A stretch of 64,000 nucleotides of DNA, taken from positions 62,001 through 126,000 of the forward strand of contig CALMBO010000012.1 of the NCBI GenBank assembly GCA_937860055.1, read 5' to 3'. The DNA is from an uncultured Verrucomicrobiota bacterium (GTDB lineage Bacteria; Verrucomicrobiota; Kiritimatiellia; CAIQIC01; Lenti-01). Below the pieces are notes generated by a model. It searched no databases and had not been told where the DNA came from. It saw only the letters and a program-made list of their open reading frames with translations. A program made the position numbers and the translations under genes. Of this stretch, positions 48,276 to 56,819 are shown in pieces. Positions within the stretch are counted from its first letter, which is position 1; each line of letters starts with the position of its first letter.

Positions 48276-49475
48276 TCAGGCCGGTCCGGAGGCGTCTTCC
48301 ATCGGGCGGGCGGGGCGCTGGGGGATGCCCTGCACGACGATGGCCTTGTCCGGCTGGGCCGGGCAATTGACCTGGCAGGCGCCGCATCCCCGGCACATGT
48401 CGGCCTTGACGACGGGGCAGTTGACGCCGCGGCGCTCCACGGCATCGATGGCGAGATAGGGGCAGAATTCGTGGCAGACCATGCAGTACTGGCCGTAGCT
48501 CCAGGCGATGCATTTTCCGCGATACACCTCGGCCAGGCCCATGGCGCGGTTCCGCTTGGCATCGAGCGCCAGCCGCTCGATGGCGCCGGTGGGGCAGACC
48601 TTGGAGCATTCGTTGCAGTATTCGAAGCAATGGTTCTGGGAGTAGTCGACGACCGGCGCGAGGAGGCCGTCGAGGCCGCTGTCGCCCGTGTCCGGCCGGA
48701 GAATGTGCGACGGGCAGGCGCGGATGCAGGCGCCGCAGCGCGCGCAGAGCCCGGTGAACCGGTCCTCCGGCCGGGCGCCGGGCGGGCGCACCGGCAGGGC
48801 CTTGTCGCGCAGGAGGCGCCGCAGGGCCAGCGCCAGGACTCCGCCGGCCGCCACGCCGAGGAAGGCGCGGCGGCCAAGGGAGGGGCCGGCCGCCCGGGCC
48901 GCGGAAGGCGCCGGATGAAGCTTGCGGCGGGCGATGGACAGGAGATCCTGCATCGCGCCGAGCGGGCAGAGGCGGTGGCACCACGCCTGCGGCGCGATCC
49001 AGCTGATCAGCAGGACCAGCGGGAAGCCGGCGGCAAGCGCAAGCGAAGTCCGCGCAAGCGGCGCCTTCCACGCGCTGAAGAAGCCGCTGAAAAGCGACAG
49101 GGGGTCGAGCCAGAGGAAGAACGGGTATCCCGCCGCCGCGCCCCCGAGGAGAAGGAGGAAGAGCCAGCGCCCGAGGTGCGGCCACTTCGCGAAACGGCCG
49201 CGGCCCTTGCGGTTCAGCCGGCCGACGGCTTCCGTGGCGAGGCCGACGGGGCAGGCGTAGCGGCAGAACCAGCGGCTGCGGAGGAAGGCGAGGACGAGGA
49301 CGGGGAGCCCCAGGAGCGTCCATGCCGTGGCCGCGCGCGCCGCCGCCGCGCCGAGGAGGCTGAGGATCGGGCTGAGGGAGGCGAAGGCCATGGCGGCTTC
49401 CCGCCAAGGCAGGATCTGGAGGGCGAGCCCGGCGGCGAGGAGGAAGAGGAACCCGCGAAGGAGGAGGCGCTTCAT
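48276..49475 (-). CDS. Membrane polyferredoxin (NapH-like plus NapG-like fusion)
   Basis: 399 aa. N-terminal half has about five helices with two NapH-type motifs, CRYACPVG and CHRLCPLG. Between the halves is a twin-arginine-like stretch, GRRAFLGVAAGGVLALAL (about residues 202-220). The C-terminal half has four Cys clusters for [4Fe-4S]: CARCGACIRACP, CNECSKVCP, CMVCHEFCP and CRGCGACQVNCP. Looks like NapH joined to NapG. Moves electrons from quinol to a periplasmic acceptor, by analogy. Its ATG overlaps the DUF362 stop (ATGA). Confidence 0.88.
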   Translation of the reverse strand: MKRLLLRGFLFLLAAGLALQILPWREAAMAFASLSPILSLLGAAAARAATAWTLLGLPVLVLAFLRSRWFCRYACPVGLATEAVGRLNRKGRGRFAKWPHLGRWLFLLLLGGAAAGYPFFLWLDPLSLFSGFFSAWKAPLARTSLALAAGFPLVLLISWIAPQAWCHRLCPLGAMQDLLSIARRKLHPAPSAARAAGPSLGRRAFLGVAAGGVLALALRRLLRDKALPVRPPGARPEDRFTGLCARCGACIRACPSHILRPDTGDSGLDGLLAPVVDYSQNHCFEYCNECSKVCPTGAIERLALDAKRNRAMGLAEVYRGKCIAWSYGQYCMVCHEFCPYLAIDAVERRGVNCPVVKADMCRGCGACQVNCPAQPDKAIVVQGIPQRPARPMEDASGPA

Positions 49476-50371
49476 GTCTTGAGATGCTGGATGTCGATCT
49501 TCGACAGGTCGCCGCAGCCGATGCCCATGTCATGGGCGATCTGGATGTAGGGAATGGAGAAGGGGTCCATCTGGAAGAGCGTGGCCGCGTAGGCGTCCAC
49601 GGCCACGGGATCGGTCCCGAAGACGATCTGGTTGGGATATTCCAGCGGGCCGGGGCCGCGCGGGCCCTTGGCGACCATGATCCGGATGGCATCCACGATG
49701 GTCAGGTGCGGGCGGATGAGGGTGTTGCAGTCCGCAATGCACTGGTGGAGGTTGTTCCGGTGCCAGAATCCGCGGTCGCGGACGGAACCCATCCAGTTCT
49801 TCATGCCGACCGTCAGGCGCGCGCCGCCGTGGGTCTTGGCCACGGGCATGTTGATGAGGCAATCGGTGTCGAGGACGTCCCGGGCCACGTCGGCCTGCCT
49901 GAGCTTTTTGCCCTGCGGAAGTTCCACGGACTGGAAATCCCGGTCGTCTTCCAGCGCGTAGAGCCGCGCGCCGGCGCGCTTGGCGGCGGCGGCGATGCCG
50001 CTCATTTCGAAGGATTTGGCGGAAGGGGAGCAGGATTTTTCCGGGAGGACGACCGAGGCCGCGCCGGCGGCGAGGCAGGCGCGCGCGCATTCCTCGACCA
50101 GCGCCGGATGGGTGTTGGCGCCTTGTTCGGGCGTGGAGGCCCAGCCCGCGTTGGGCTTCAGCGTCACGCGCGCCTTCGGCTTGACGAAGGCGCCCCAGCC
50201 GTCGAGGGCCTCGATGCCGGTTTTCAGCATGAGGGCGATGTCGGTGCCATGCACGGCGACCACGCGCGGCGCGGGGGAAGCCTGGGCGAACAGCGGGCGG
50301 GGGGCGAAGGAGGCGGCGGCCGCGATGGCGACCGACGACTTCAGGAACTCTCTGCGGGGGATGGGGCGCAT
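49472..50371 (-). CDS. DUF362 domain protein, Tat-exported
   Basis: 299 aa. Tat signal RREFLKSSVAIAAAASFAPRP. The DUF362 core holds KPNAGWAST, HPALVEECARACLAAGA, LINMPVAKTHGGARLTVGMKNWMG in pieces, and GTDPVAVDAYAATL. Family function is not established; it commonly neighbours ferredoxins. Here it directly precedes, and overlaps by 4 nt, a membrane polyferredoxin, so the two probably form a periplasmic electron-transfer unit. Confidence 0.88.
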   Translation of the reverse strand: MRPIPRREFLKSSVAIAAAASFAPRPLFAQASPAPRVVAVHGTDIALMLKTGIEALDGWGAFVKPKARVTLKPNAGWASTPEQGANTHPALVEECARACLAAGAASVVLPEKSCSPSAKSFEMSGIAAAAKRAGARLYALEDDRDFQSVELPQGKKLRQADVARDVLDTDCLINMPVAKTHGGARLTVGMKNWMGSVRDRGFWHRNNLHQCIADCNTLIRPHLTIVDAIRIMVAKGPRGPGPLEYPNQIVFGTDPVAVDAYAATLFQMDPFSIPYIQIAHDMGIGCGDLSKIDIQHLKT

Positions 50372-50481
50372 GGCGGGGCTCCGTCGGTGGATGTTGGATG
50401 GTGGAGACAGCCTACCTGCGCGCCGGCCGGTTGTCAAAGGGCGGATACCCGAATCCGGCGCGCGGGAATGGAGGGCCGGTC

Positions 50482-50679
50482 CTAGATCAGGGAAAAAAGG
50501 AGGGGGAGGAGGAGCAGGGCGAGGAAGAGGAGGACGATCCAGATGAGATTCCGGTGGAGGGGACCTCGGGCGGGGAATTCATAGCCGCAGACGGGGCAGC
50601 GGTTCTCGTTGGCCGGCACCTCGACCGCGCAACCGGGGCATTCGCGGGCGCCGAAATCGGTTTTGGAATCGATTTTCAT
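50482..50679 (-). CDS. Small zinc-ribbon membrane protein
   Basis: 65 aa. CPGCAVEVPANENRCPVCG zinc ribbon (Cys14, Cys17, Cys28, Cys31) followed by a single helix (LIWIVLLFLALLLLPLLFSLI). 12 nt after the G1P dehydrogenase stop, so likely third gene of that operon. Function unknown. Confidence 0.75.
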   Translation of the reverse strand: MKIDSKTDFGARECPGCAVEVPANENRCPVCGYEFPARGPLHRNLIWIVLLFLALLLLPLLFSLI

Positions 50680-50691
50680 GGCGGGAGCCCG

Positions 50692-51744
50692 CTAATCGAC
50701 GAAGCACTTCCGCAGGTGCGGATCGGTGCGGAGATGGGCCTCGGCCTCGGGGAGGCAGTCGCGGGAGGAGAGCACGGTGTAGAAGTCCTGCTTGATGCCG
50801 GGGGCGAGGCGGAGGGCCTGCAGCCATGCCGCCCGGCTGAACGGCTGGGCTTCGATGGCGAGCCAGAAGCCGGTTTTTCCGAACAGGTCGGCGATGAGGT
50901 CCGAATTCCGGCCCTGGAGGAGACTGACGAGATAGGTGGCGACGCCGACCTGCATGCCGTGCATCCGGGGCGGCCCGCCGAGGGAGTCGAGCGCGTGCGA
51001 GACGAGGTGCTCGCTGCCGCTGGCGGGGCGCGACGAGCCGCAGACCTCCATCGCGATGCCGTTGAGCATGAGCGAGGTGCCCAAAAGGCGCACGCCTTCG
51101 AGGTCGCGCTGCGGGCGGGCGATGAACTGGAAGACCGTGGCGTCGGAGAGGAGCGCGGCGAAATCGTCCACGAGGGTGCCGACGGCGTTGAAGGCCAGCT
51201 TCCAGTCGGCGACGGCGGTGAGCTTGGCCACGAGGTCGCCCACGCCGGAGAGCCAGAGGAACTCGGGCGCGGCGAGGCACACTTCCGTGTCGATGACGAC
51301 GCCGAAGGGCATGGCGGAGGGCAGGGATTTGCGGCGGCCTTCGAGGGTCAGGCTCGATTGCGGGCTGCAGAAGCCGTCGTTGGAGAGGGACGTCGGCACC
51401 GCGAGGTAGGGGATGCGGGTGAGGAAGGAGACGTACTTGGCGACATCGAGCGCCTTGCCGCCGCCGAAACCGACGATGGCGCGGGTCCTGGCGGGGAGCT
51501 GCGGGAAGAATTCGCGGGCCTGCTCGAAGGAGGCGTTTTTCACCGGCCAGCGCTGGAGGACGGAGATGTTCTCCGCCTTCAGGCCGTCGCAAAGGTGCCC
51601 CATGAGGTCGGCGCCGAGGTCTTCGCTGTGGAGCACGACGATTTCGGAAAAGGCGTTGCGGCGGGCGTAGAGGCCGACGCGGCCGATGGCGCCGGGCTTG
51701 ACGCGGACGAGGCTGGGGATGGAGATCTGGGTGCGGTTCAGCAT
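50692..51744 (-). CDS. Glycerol-1-phosphate dehydrogenase-like (EgsA/AraM family)
   Basis: 350 aa, iron-type alcohol-dehydrogenase / dehydroquinate-synthase fold. Nucleotide motif GFGGGKALDVAKYVSFL, PTSLSNDGFCSPQSSL (Asp metal ligand region), SGVGDLVAKLTAVADWKLA, and SGSEHLVSHALDSL and HGMQVGVATYL with His ligands. Matches the glycerol-1-phosphate dehydrogenase branch that reduces DHAP to G1P, the archaeal-type glycerol stereoisomer; AraM is a bacterial relative. Its start lies 7 nt inside the HAD phosphatase gene, so translation is coupled. Confidence 0.85.
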   Translation of the reverse strand: MLNRTQISIPSLVRVKPGAIGRVGLYARRNAFSEIVVLHSEDLGADLMGHLCDGLKAENISVLQRWPVKNASFEQAREFFPQLPARTRAIVGFGGGKALDVAKYVSFLTRIPYLAVPTSLSNDGFCSPQSSLTLEGRRKSLPSAMPFGVVIDTEVCLAAPEFLWLSGVGDLVAKLTAVADWKLAFNAVGTLVDDFAALLSDATVFQFIARPQRDLEGVRLLGTSLMLNGIAMEVCGSSRPASGSEHLVSHALDSLGGPPRMHGMQVGVATYLVSLLQGRNSDLIADLFGKTGFWLAIEAQPFSRAAWLQALRLAPGIKQDFYTVLSSRDCLPEAEAHLRTDPHLRKCFVD

Positions 51745-52403
51745 GGCGGTTTCTCCAGGAGGGCATCGGCGATCTGCGACCAGGTTTCGAAGGGGTGGAA
51801 TTCCTCGCGGTTCTGCCGCAGGTGGCGGGCGAGCCATCCGCGGGCGAAGCGGTTGCCGGGCGCGACGAGGGACGAGGGGGCGAGGTCGGGCCGGCCGTCG
51901 CCGGCAAACACGGCCCGGGGATCGCGGGCCAGGGCGGCGCGCACGATGGCGGACTTGTCGATGCCGGTTTCGCGCTTGAAGTAGGGCGATCCGGCGGGCA
52001 GCGAAAGCACGAGCCCGGTCTCGGGCGAGAAGACGCCGGGGTTGGCGTGGACTTCCAGCTCCACGCCCGCCTTGTCCAGCAGGCGGCGGATGTACCACCT
52101 GCAGCCGGCGGAGGCGACGACGATCTCCCATCCGGCGGCGCGGAGGCGCGCGACGGCGCCGGCCAGGCCGGGATCGAGTTCCATGCGGTCGATCAGCGCA
52201 TCGATCGTCGGCCCGTCGGTGCGGATGGCGGCGAAGATGCCGGCCAGCGCCTCGAAGTGGGTGATTTTTCCATCGACGTAGTCCTGCCAGAAATCATGGT
52301 CGGCGGCCGTAGGCAGGTCGCGGCGGGCGAGATCGAAGAAGTCGTGCCGGGTCATCGTGCCGTCGAAGTCCGAGACCAGGATGCGATGGGGCGGCTTGCG
52401 CAT
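51738..52403 (-). CDS. HAD-superfamily phosphoserine-phosphatase-like hydrolase
   Basis: 221 aa. DFDGTMTRHDFFDL is HAD motif I (Asp nucleophile), ASAGCRWYIRRLL motif II (Ser), KSAIVRAAL the Lys motif and VFAGDGRPDLAPS motif IV. MtnX/PSP-like size and cap. Overlaps the G1P dehydrogenase by 7 nt, which suggests a phosphorylated product of that enzyme, or its lipid, as substrate; this is inference. Confidence 0.9.
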   Translation of the reverse strand: MRKPPHRILVSDFDGTMTRHDFFDLARRDLPTAADHDFWQDYVDGKITHFEALAGIFAAIRTDGPTIDALIDRMELDPGLAGAVARLRAAGWEIVVASAGCRWYIRRLLDKAGVELEVHANPGVFSPETGLVLSLPAGSPYFKRETGIDKSAIVRAALARDPRAVFAGDGRPDLAPSSLVAPGNRFARGWLARHLRQNREEFHPFETWSQIADALLEKPPC

Positions 52404-52540
52404 GGGGGGAGTAAAGCAGATGGCCGGAAAACAAGAAACACCGGAAAACGGCCGGGGCGCGTCCGGCGCGATCCGCCTTGCCAAACGGGCGGAATGAGGG
52501 AAACTATCGGCCAACATCCGGTCCAAAGGCAGGTGCATCC

Positions 52541-52960
52541 ATGGACGAACCCGCGCCCCCCAAAAACATTCTCCGGCGGACGATCGGAGTGGCCTTGTGT
52601 TCCCTGCCCCTGTGGCTGGCGGTTGCCTGCGCGGTCTGGCGGCGGCCCGTTCCCGGACCGATCGTGCGGGTGGCCATGGTCCTGGTCGTCCTCTCCGGCC
52701 TGGTGGGATGCCTGAACATGCACCTGCTGTTCGTGAAGCCCTGGCTCTACCGCCGGCGCCACGGCGGATCCCTGGAGGGATTCCGCTTTGTGTCGGGCCT
52801 TCCGGTGGTGGGAACCCTGCTGCAGGCGGGGGCGTGCTTCATGGCTTTCGGGAGCGTGCCCGTCGGGGTTTGCGCGCTGTTGACGGCCCTGATCGACACC
52901 TGCGGTGTTCCGTGGATCCCCGTCTTGACGTGGAAGGATTCGTCCTTCTGGGACGCGTAG
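52541..52960 (+). CDS. Small multi-pass membrane protein, unknown
   Basis: 139 aa with four probable helices (LCSLPLWLAVACAVW, MVLVVLSGLVGCLNMHLL, LPVVGTLLQAGACFMAF, GVCALLTALIDTCGVPW). The ATG follows an AGGCAGG sequence. The last helix and WIPVLTWKD tail give no family match that I recognise. Divergent from the HAD/G1P operon. Confidence 0.65.
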   Translation: MDEPAPPKNILRRTIGVALCSLPLWLAVACAVWRRPVPGPIVRVAMVLVVLSGLVGCLNMHLLFVKPWLYRRRHGGSLEGFRFVSGLPVVGTLLQAGACFMAFGSVPVGVCALLTALIDTCGVPWIPVLTWKDSSFWDA

Positions 52961-52975
52961 GGGCCGGCGGGCCGC

Positions 52976-53293
52976 TCAGGGGGAGCGGGCGGCGGCGGGA
53001 TGGACGGACTCCGCGCCGCAGACGGGGCAGCGCCAGTGGGCCCCGTCCCGGATCAGCTTCCATTGCTTCTGGGTGGAATGGAAACAGCGGATGCAGAGCC
53101 GTTCGCCCTGTTCGTTTTGGAGGTAGTCGGCGCCGTCCGGCTGCCGCGGGGCGGTCTGGAGGCCGGCGACATAGGCGCGGAGCTCGTCGTTCTCCTTGCG
53201 CAGCGCGTTCATGCGGGCATAGAGCCAATAGGCCCCGGCCAGCAGGCCGCCGCAGATCGTCACCAGCATCGCCATCAGTTCCAATGCAATCAT
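52976..53293 (-). CDS. Membrane-anchored zinc-ribbon protein
   Basis: 105 aa. N-terminal helix (LELMAMLVTICGGLLAGAYW), a short coiled coil (LRKENDELRAYVAGL) and a C-terminal zinc ribbon: LCIRCFHSTQ and WRCPVCGAES. 15 nt from the convergent membrane gene. Function unknown. Confidence 0.72.
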   Translation of the reverse strand: MIALELMAMLVTICGGLLAGAYWLYARMNALRKENDELRAYVAGLQTAPRQPDGADYLQNEQGERLCIRCFHSTQKQWKLIRDGAHWRCPVCGAESVHPAAARSP

Positions 53294-53323
53294 GCCGGCA
53301 GTATAGGGCGCCGGGGCCGCGAT

Positions 53324-54061
53324 TCAAGAAGCGAGTGGATCTCCGGCCGCCGGGAAGAGGTGGCGGATGATGTTGAGGGTCGATTCGATGCAGAGGCCGC
53401 CGATGGGATGGATGGCGGGATCGAGCCGGATCGGCAGGCCGGACAGGTCGCCGGCGGTTTTGGCGCGCTCCAGGGCGGCGAGGGTGGCGGGGAAGATTTC
53501 CGAATAGCTGGCGTTGGTCCGGGGGAACAGGTCGAAGCCTTCCAGGACCGAGACGAGGAGGTTGCCCATGGCGATGGGTTCGGAGCTGCCGTAGGGGTTT
53601 TCGGTCGTGTAGCGGGCCGTGCCGACGGTGACGGAAAAGAGGCGGCTGGAGAACACGAGCCGGCCCTGCTCCAGCGGTTCGGCCATGCCCAGCTTGCCGG
53701 CGAGGAGGGCTTCCGCGATGAACACGACGGGGTGGTGGCCGTTGTCCCGGTCGGAGCGGACTTCCGGAAACCGGTAGAACGCGACTCCGTTGGGCCAGGT
53801 CTCGACCCTTTCCAGGGAATCGACGAGGGAGCGCATCAGGACCGGCGGCACGCGCAGGGTCGGCACGCTGACGACGTTGGGATGGGTCGGGTTGGAATCG
53901 GGATGCCGCACCGCCAGCAGGATCTCGGCCGTCTTGGTGCGATTGGCGGCCTGGAGGATGTCGCCGCGGACGATGGACAAGGCCACGACAGGCGAGAGGG
54001 CCGGGGAACCGGCGCCGGGCATCGGGGTGGACGGGGCCGCAGGCATGGCAGGATCCTTCAT
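53324..54061 (-). CDS. Conserved-looking hypothetical protein
   Basis: 245 aa soluble, no signal. Contains AEILLAVRHPDSNPTHPNVVSVPTLRVP near residues 45-75, which looks a little like the first half of a NUDIX fold, but the NUDIX box is absent. FPEVRSDRDNGHHPVVFIAEALL and LCIESTLNIIRHLFP are other features. The first start codon and a second one five codons later are both possible. I do not recognise the family. Between two small genes on the same strand. Confidence 0.6.
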   Translation of the reverse strand: MKDPAMPAAPSTPMPGAGSPALSPVVALSIVRGDILQAANRTKTAEILLAVRHPDSNPTHPNVVSVPTLRVPPVLMRSLVDSLERVETWPNGVAFYRFPEVRSDRDNGHHPVVFIAEALLAGKLGMAEPLEQGRLVFSSRLFSVTVGTARYTTENPYGSSEPIAMGNLLVSVLEGFDLFPRTNASYSEIFPATLAALERAKTAGDLSGLPIRLDPAIHPIGGLCIESTLNIIRHLFPAAGDPLAS

Positions 54062-54146
54062 TGCCCGTAAATATGGGGCATCCCGGCCGGCATGGCAAGA
54101 GAGGCGGGGATGAAAAAGCGGGGGGCGCGGCAGAACCGCGGACGGT

Positions 54147-54383
54147 TCAATAGGTGAACAGGTCCGCCAAGGCGAATTCCTTGCCGGTGGCGGCGTTGAG
54201 GGCGCGCAGGATCTTGCCCTGCACGTTGGGGGTGAGGCGCCGGCCCTTGCAGGCGCGGACGACCATCTTGTAGGTGAGGGACCCGGCGGAGGCTTCGACC
54301 AGATCGCCGGACTTGAGGGAGAGGTCGGCCATGAGGCGCGCGAGGGGCTGCTCGCCGAGGTTGCGTTCGAGGTCGGGATTCAT
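54147..54383 (-). CDS. Small basic protein, helix-turn-helix-like
   Basis: 78 aa. LARLMADLSLKSGDLVEASAGSLTYKMVVRACKGRRLTPNVQGKILRALNAATG (given here in one region, residues about 14-65) has an XRE-like spacing of helices with a Lys/Arg-rich second half. CGGGAAT is the only candidate Shine-Dalgarno. A longer reading frame upstream of 54383 overlaps the PLD gene and is not used. Likely DNA- or RNA-binding. Confidence 0.65.
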   Translation of the reverse strand: MNPDLERNLGEQPLARLMADLSLKSGDLVEASAGSLTYKMVVRACKGRRLTPNVQGKILRALNAATGKEFALADLFTY

Positions 54384-54513
54384 ATTCCCGACACGATTAG
54401 CATTTTCGGGGGAGGCGGAGAAGGGCTTTCCGGCCGGGGCAATGGATACCGGGCGGAATGGCGGCCGCCTTTCCGGATGGCGATCCGCCCGCGCGACGGG
54501 TATGATCGCCGCC

Positions 54514-55551
54514 ATGAACATTCCCCTCTTCCGCGGTGTCGGGTTGATCTTCCTGCTGGTTTGCGCCGGAGGGCCGGGGGCGGCCGCGGCAGTCAAACCG
54601 GTCGTGGACCGGGACTATCTGCCGGCCCTGCTGGAACTGGTGGCGGGGGCGACGAACACCATTGAATTCGTGCAGCTGGAATGCCATGGCGACCGGACGG
54701 TGGGCCGCATCGAAGCCGCCCTGGCCGAAGCCGTGAAGCGCGGGGTCGCCGTCCGCGGGATCCTGGATGACGGCGTGGATTTCAACGCCGCCGCCGTGGA
54801 GCGGCTGCGGGCGCTGGGGGTGGACGTGAAGCCCGACACGCCCGCCAAGATGACCCACAGCAAGCTCGTGGTCGTGGACGGGAGGATCGTGCTGCTGGGT
54901 TCCACCAATTGGACCGGCAATTCCATGGACAACAACCATGAGACGAACGTCCGGCTGGACGATCCGGCGCTGGCCGCGCTCTTCGGGCGCTACATCGAAG
55001 CGCTGCGGGCCGACAGCGCCGCGGAGCCAGAGCTGCCGTCCGTGGAATCGGGCGCCGTGAAGACCCTCGTGAACCGCCAGTATTTTCCGGAGGTCCTCGG
55101 CCTCTTCAACGCGGCCACGCAGCGGATCCGGGTCGTCATGTACGGCATCAACTACGCGCCGAAATACGCCGGGAGCAAGGTGAACCAGCTCGTGGAGGCG
55201 CTCGCGGCCGCCCGCGGCCGCGGCGTGGATGTCGCCGTGGCCGTCGATTTGAGCGACTACAACGCCATGCTGAACAAGGTGAACCGGCCGGCCAAGGAAT
55301 ACCTGGCCGGGGCCGGCGTGGCGGTGTACGACGACCCGGAAAAGACCACCACCCACGCCAAGGTGGTGGTGGCGGACGACGCCGTGGTCATCGGCTCCGT
55401 CAATTGGGGCAAGGATGCCCTTGAACGCCGCAACGAAACCGGCGTGGTGATGCGCGATCCGGAAATCGCCGCGTATTTTGCGGCGTATTTCAGCCGCGCC
55501 GATTTGAGCGCCACCGCGTTCCAGAACCGGGAATCCAGGCAAACTCAATAG
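54514..55551 (+). CDS. Secreted phospholipase D-like protein, two HKD motifs
   Basis: 345 aa. Signal peptide (LIFLLVCAGGPGAAAA). Two PLD half domains: THSKLVVVDGRIVLLGSTNW then MDNNHE, and THAKVVVADDAVVIGSVNWG then RRNE; each has H-x-K-x4-D-like order. Similar to small periplasmic PLD nucleases (Nuc) and tandem PLDs. The start follows a second possible ATG at 54502. Acts outside the cytoplasm on nucleic acid or phospholipid. Single gene. Confidence 0.88.
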   Translation: MNIPLFRGVGLIFLLVCAGGPGAAAAVKPVVDRDYLPALLELVAGATNTIEFVQLECHGDRTVGRIEAALAEAVKRGVAVRGILDDGVDFNAAAVERLRALGVDVKPDTPAKMTHSKLVVVDGRIVLLGSTNWTGNSMDNNHETNVRLDDPALAALFGRYIEALRADSAAEPELPSVESGAVKTLVNRQYFPEVLGLFNAATQRIRVVMYGINYAPKYAGSKVNQLVEALAAARGRGVDVAVAVDLSDYNAMLNKVNRPAKEYLAGAGVAVYDDPEKTTTHAKVVVADDAVVIGSVNWGKDALERRNETGVVMRDPEIAAYFAAYFSRADLSATAFQNRESRQTQ

Positions 55552-55600
55552 CAAGGATTTCGGGAACGGGGCGGCCGGCGCGCAGCGGATCGCCGCAGGA

Positions 55601-55756
55601 TCAGGGTTGGGGCATCAGCATCGGCCGGACGTCGAAGTCGAATTGGGAGCTGTGGGGGCCTGCGGTTCCGTTGGCATCCACCGCCCAGACCCTCCATTCC
55701 CATTGGCCGAGATAGAAATCCCGGCTTTTCCCGGACGGGAATGCACGAATGGCGCG
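55601..55756 (-). pseudogene. C-terminal fragment of a secreted protein (fibronectin-like)
   Basis: About 50 codons ending in a TGA read DFYLGQWEWRVWAVDANG, then GPHSSQFDFDV and PMLMPQP. This resembles the last strands of Fn3-like domains in surface proteins. No start and no upstream domain; upstream (55757-55883) is CGCAGAG-type and G-rich repeat DNA with no gene. Likely a remnant of a deleted gene. Confidence 0.5.
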
Positions 55757-55883
55757 AACGGGAATCGGGCATAGGAGGTCTGCCGCAGAGGGCGCAGAGA
55801 GGGAGCCGCGAGGAGAGGAAACCGGAAATAGGATTTGGTGAAAATACCGGGACGCGTGAGGGGGGGGGGCGGTGCGCCCGGGG

Positions 55884-56330
55884 TCACATTTTCAGATCCA
55901 GGCGGGGGGGAGGCGTGGGCTGGGAGGAGAAGGGCTGGAAGGGAAAGGTTGCCTTCTTCCAGGATGTCCGGGCGGGTTTGGCCCGGACGCCGTTGGAAAT
56001 GGCCCAGGGCTCCCGGGGGCGTCCCCGCCAATCCCGGTCCAGATTCCGGTTCCCGTTCAGATCCAGATAGGCCTTGAGGGCATAGGTTCCCGGGGGAAGA
56101 TTCGTGAACAGCAACACGGAGGATTCTCCGGCGGCTTGGCTGGCAACGTGCGACGGGGGTTTTCGATCCAGGAACTCGGAAAGGGAGGAGCAGAGGGCCA
56201 CCCGCACTTCCCCGGTCGCGCCCGGCGGCAGGTGGACGGCGACGCGGAGGTTACCCGTGGAGGGATCGGCGGCGGCGCAGGTCCCAGCGGCCAGTAGAAG
56301 GATTGCCCAGACCCGGCCCGGCCGGTTCAT
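55884..56330 (-). CDS. DUF2141-like secreted protein
   Basis: 148 aa with a signal peptide (VWAILLLAAGTCAAA). Beta-rich body: NLRVAVHLPPGATGEVRVALCSS in pieces, LPPGTYALKAYLDLNGNRNLD and a C-terminal PWAISNGVRAK, as in DUF2141 proteins whose role is not known. Start overlaps the stop of the DUF116 gene (ATGA). The C-terminus is Pro-rich (PFSSQPTPPPRL). Confidence 0.78.
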   Translation of the reverse strand: MNRPGRVWAILLLAAGTCAAADPSTGNLRVAVHLPPGATGEVRVALCSSLSEFLDRKPPSHVASQAAGESSVLLFTNLPPGTYALKAYLDLNGNRNLDRDWRGRPREPWAISNGVRAKPARTSWKKATFPFQPFSSQPTPPPRLDLKM

Positions 56331-56779
56331 GCGGAGGTTCCCAGCAGGTCCAGGATGGCGGCGCGCACCGCCCCGATGTCCACCCGGGTGTTTTTGCACG
56401 GGCCGTTCGGGCGCTCGTTGGGAATGGCGACGACCCGCTTGGGAATCACGGCGCGGATGCCGTCCGCCAACTCCTTTTCGCAGGCGACGGCCACCACCGC
56501 CTTCACGGCGGGATCGCGGACCACGGCGATGGCCTCGCGCCCTCCCGAGACCAGATGGCACCGGATGCCGAATTCGTCGCGCAACTGCAGCATGTCCGCC
56601 ACATTGCACCGGCCGCAGCGGTTGCACCGGTCGATATCCTGGGTGATGTTCGATTCGCACGTGCACCGCTGCAGGCAATGGGGAACCAGCAGCAGCAGGT
56701 TGGCCGGACGGACCCGCCCGTTGTGAAAGCGGTTGCGCAGCCGGTTCAAGCCCAGGATCAGGGAATGCAGCGCGCTCAT
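56327..56779 (-). CDS. DUF116 family cysteine-rich protein
   Basis: 150 aa. Conserved Cys pattern LVPHCLQRCTC, DRCNRCGRC and KELADGIRAVIPKRVVAIPN, followed by NGPCKNTRVD. Family proteins are found in anaerobes and probably bind an Fe-S cluster; function unknown. Overlaps the DUF2141 gene by 4 nt. Divergent from the CrtI-like gene. Confidence 0.88.
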   Translation of the reverse strand: MSALHSLILGLNRLRNRFHNGRVRPANLLLLVPHCLQRCTCESNITQDIDRCNRCGRCNVADMLQLRDEFGIRCHLVSGGREAIAVVRDPAVKAVVAVACEKELADGIRAVIPKRVVAIPNERPNGPCKNTRVDIGAVRAAILDLLGTSA

Positions 56780-56819
56780 GGACGGGGATGCGAATCATCG
56801 CCGGGGCGGCTATGGTGGC

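Noticed and set aside
53324..54061. NUDIX hydrolase
   Set aside because: Only the first strands look similar; the GX5EX7REUXEEXGU box is absent.
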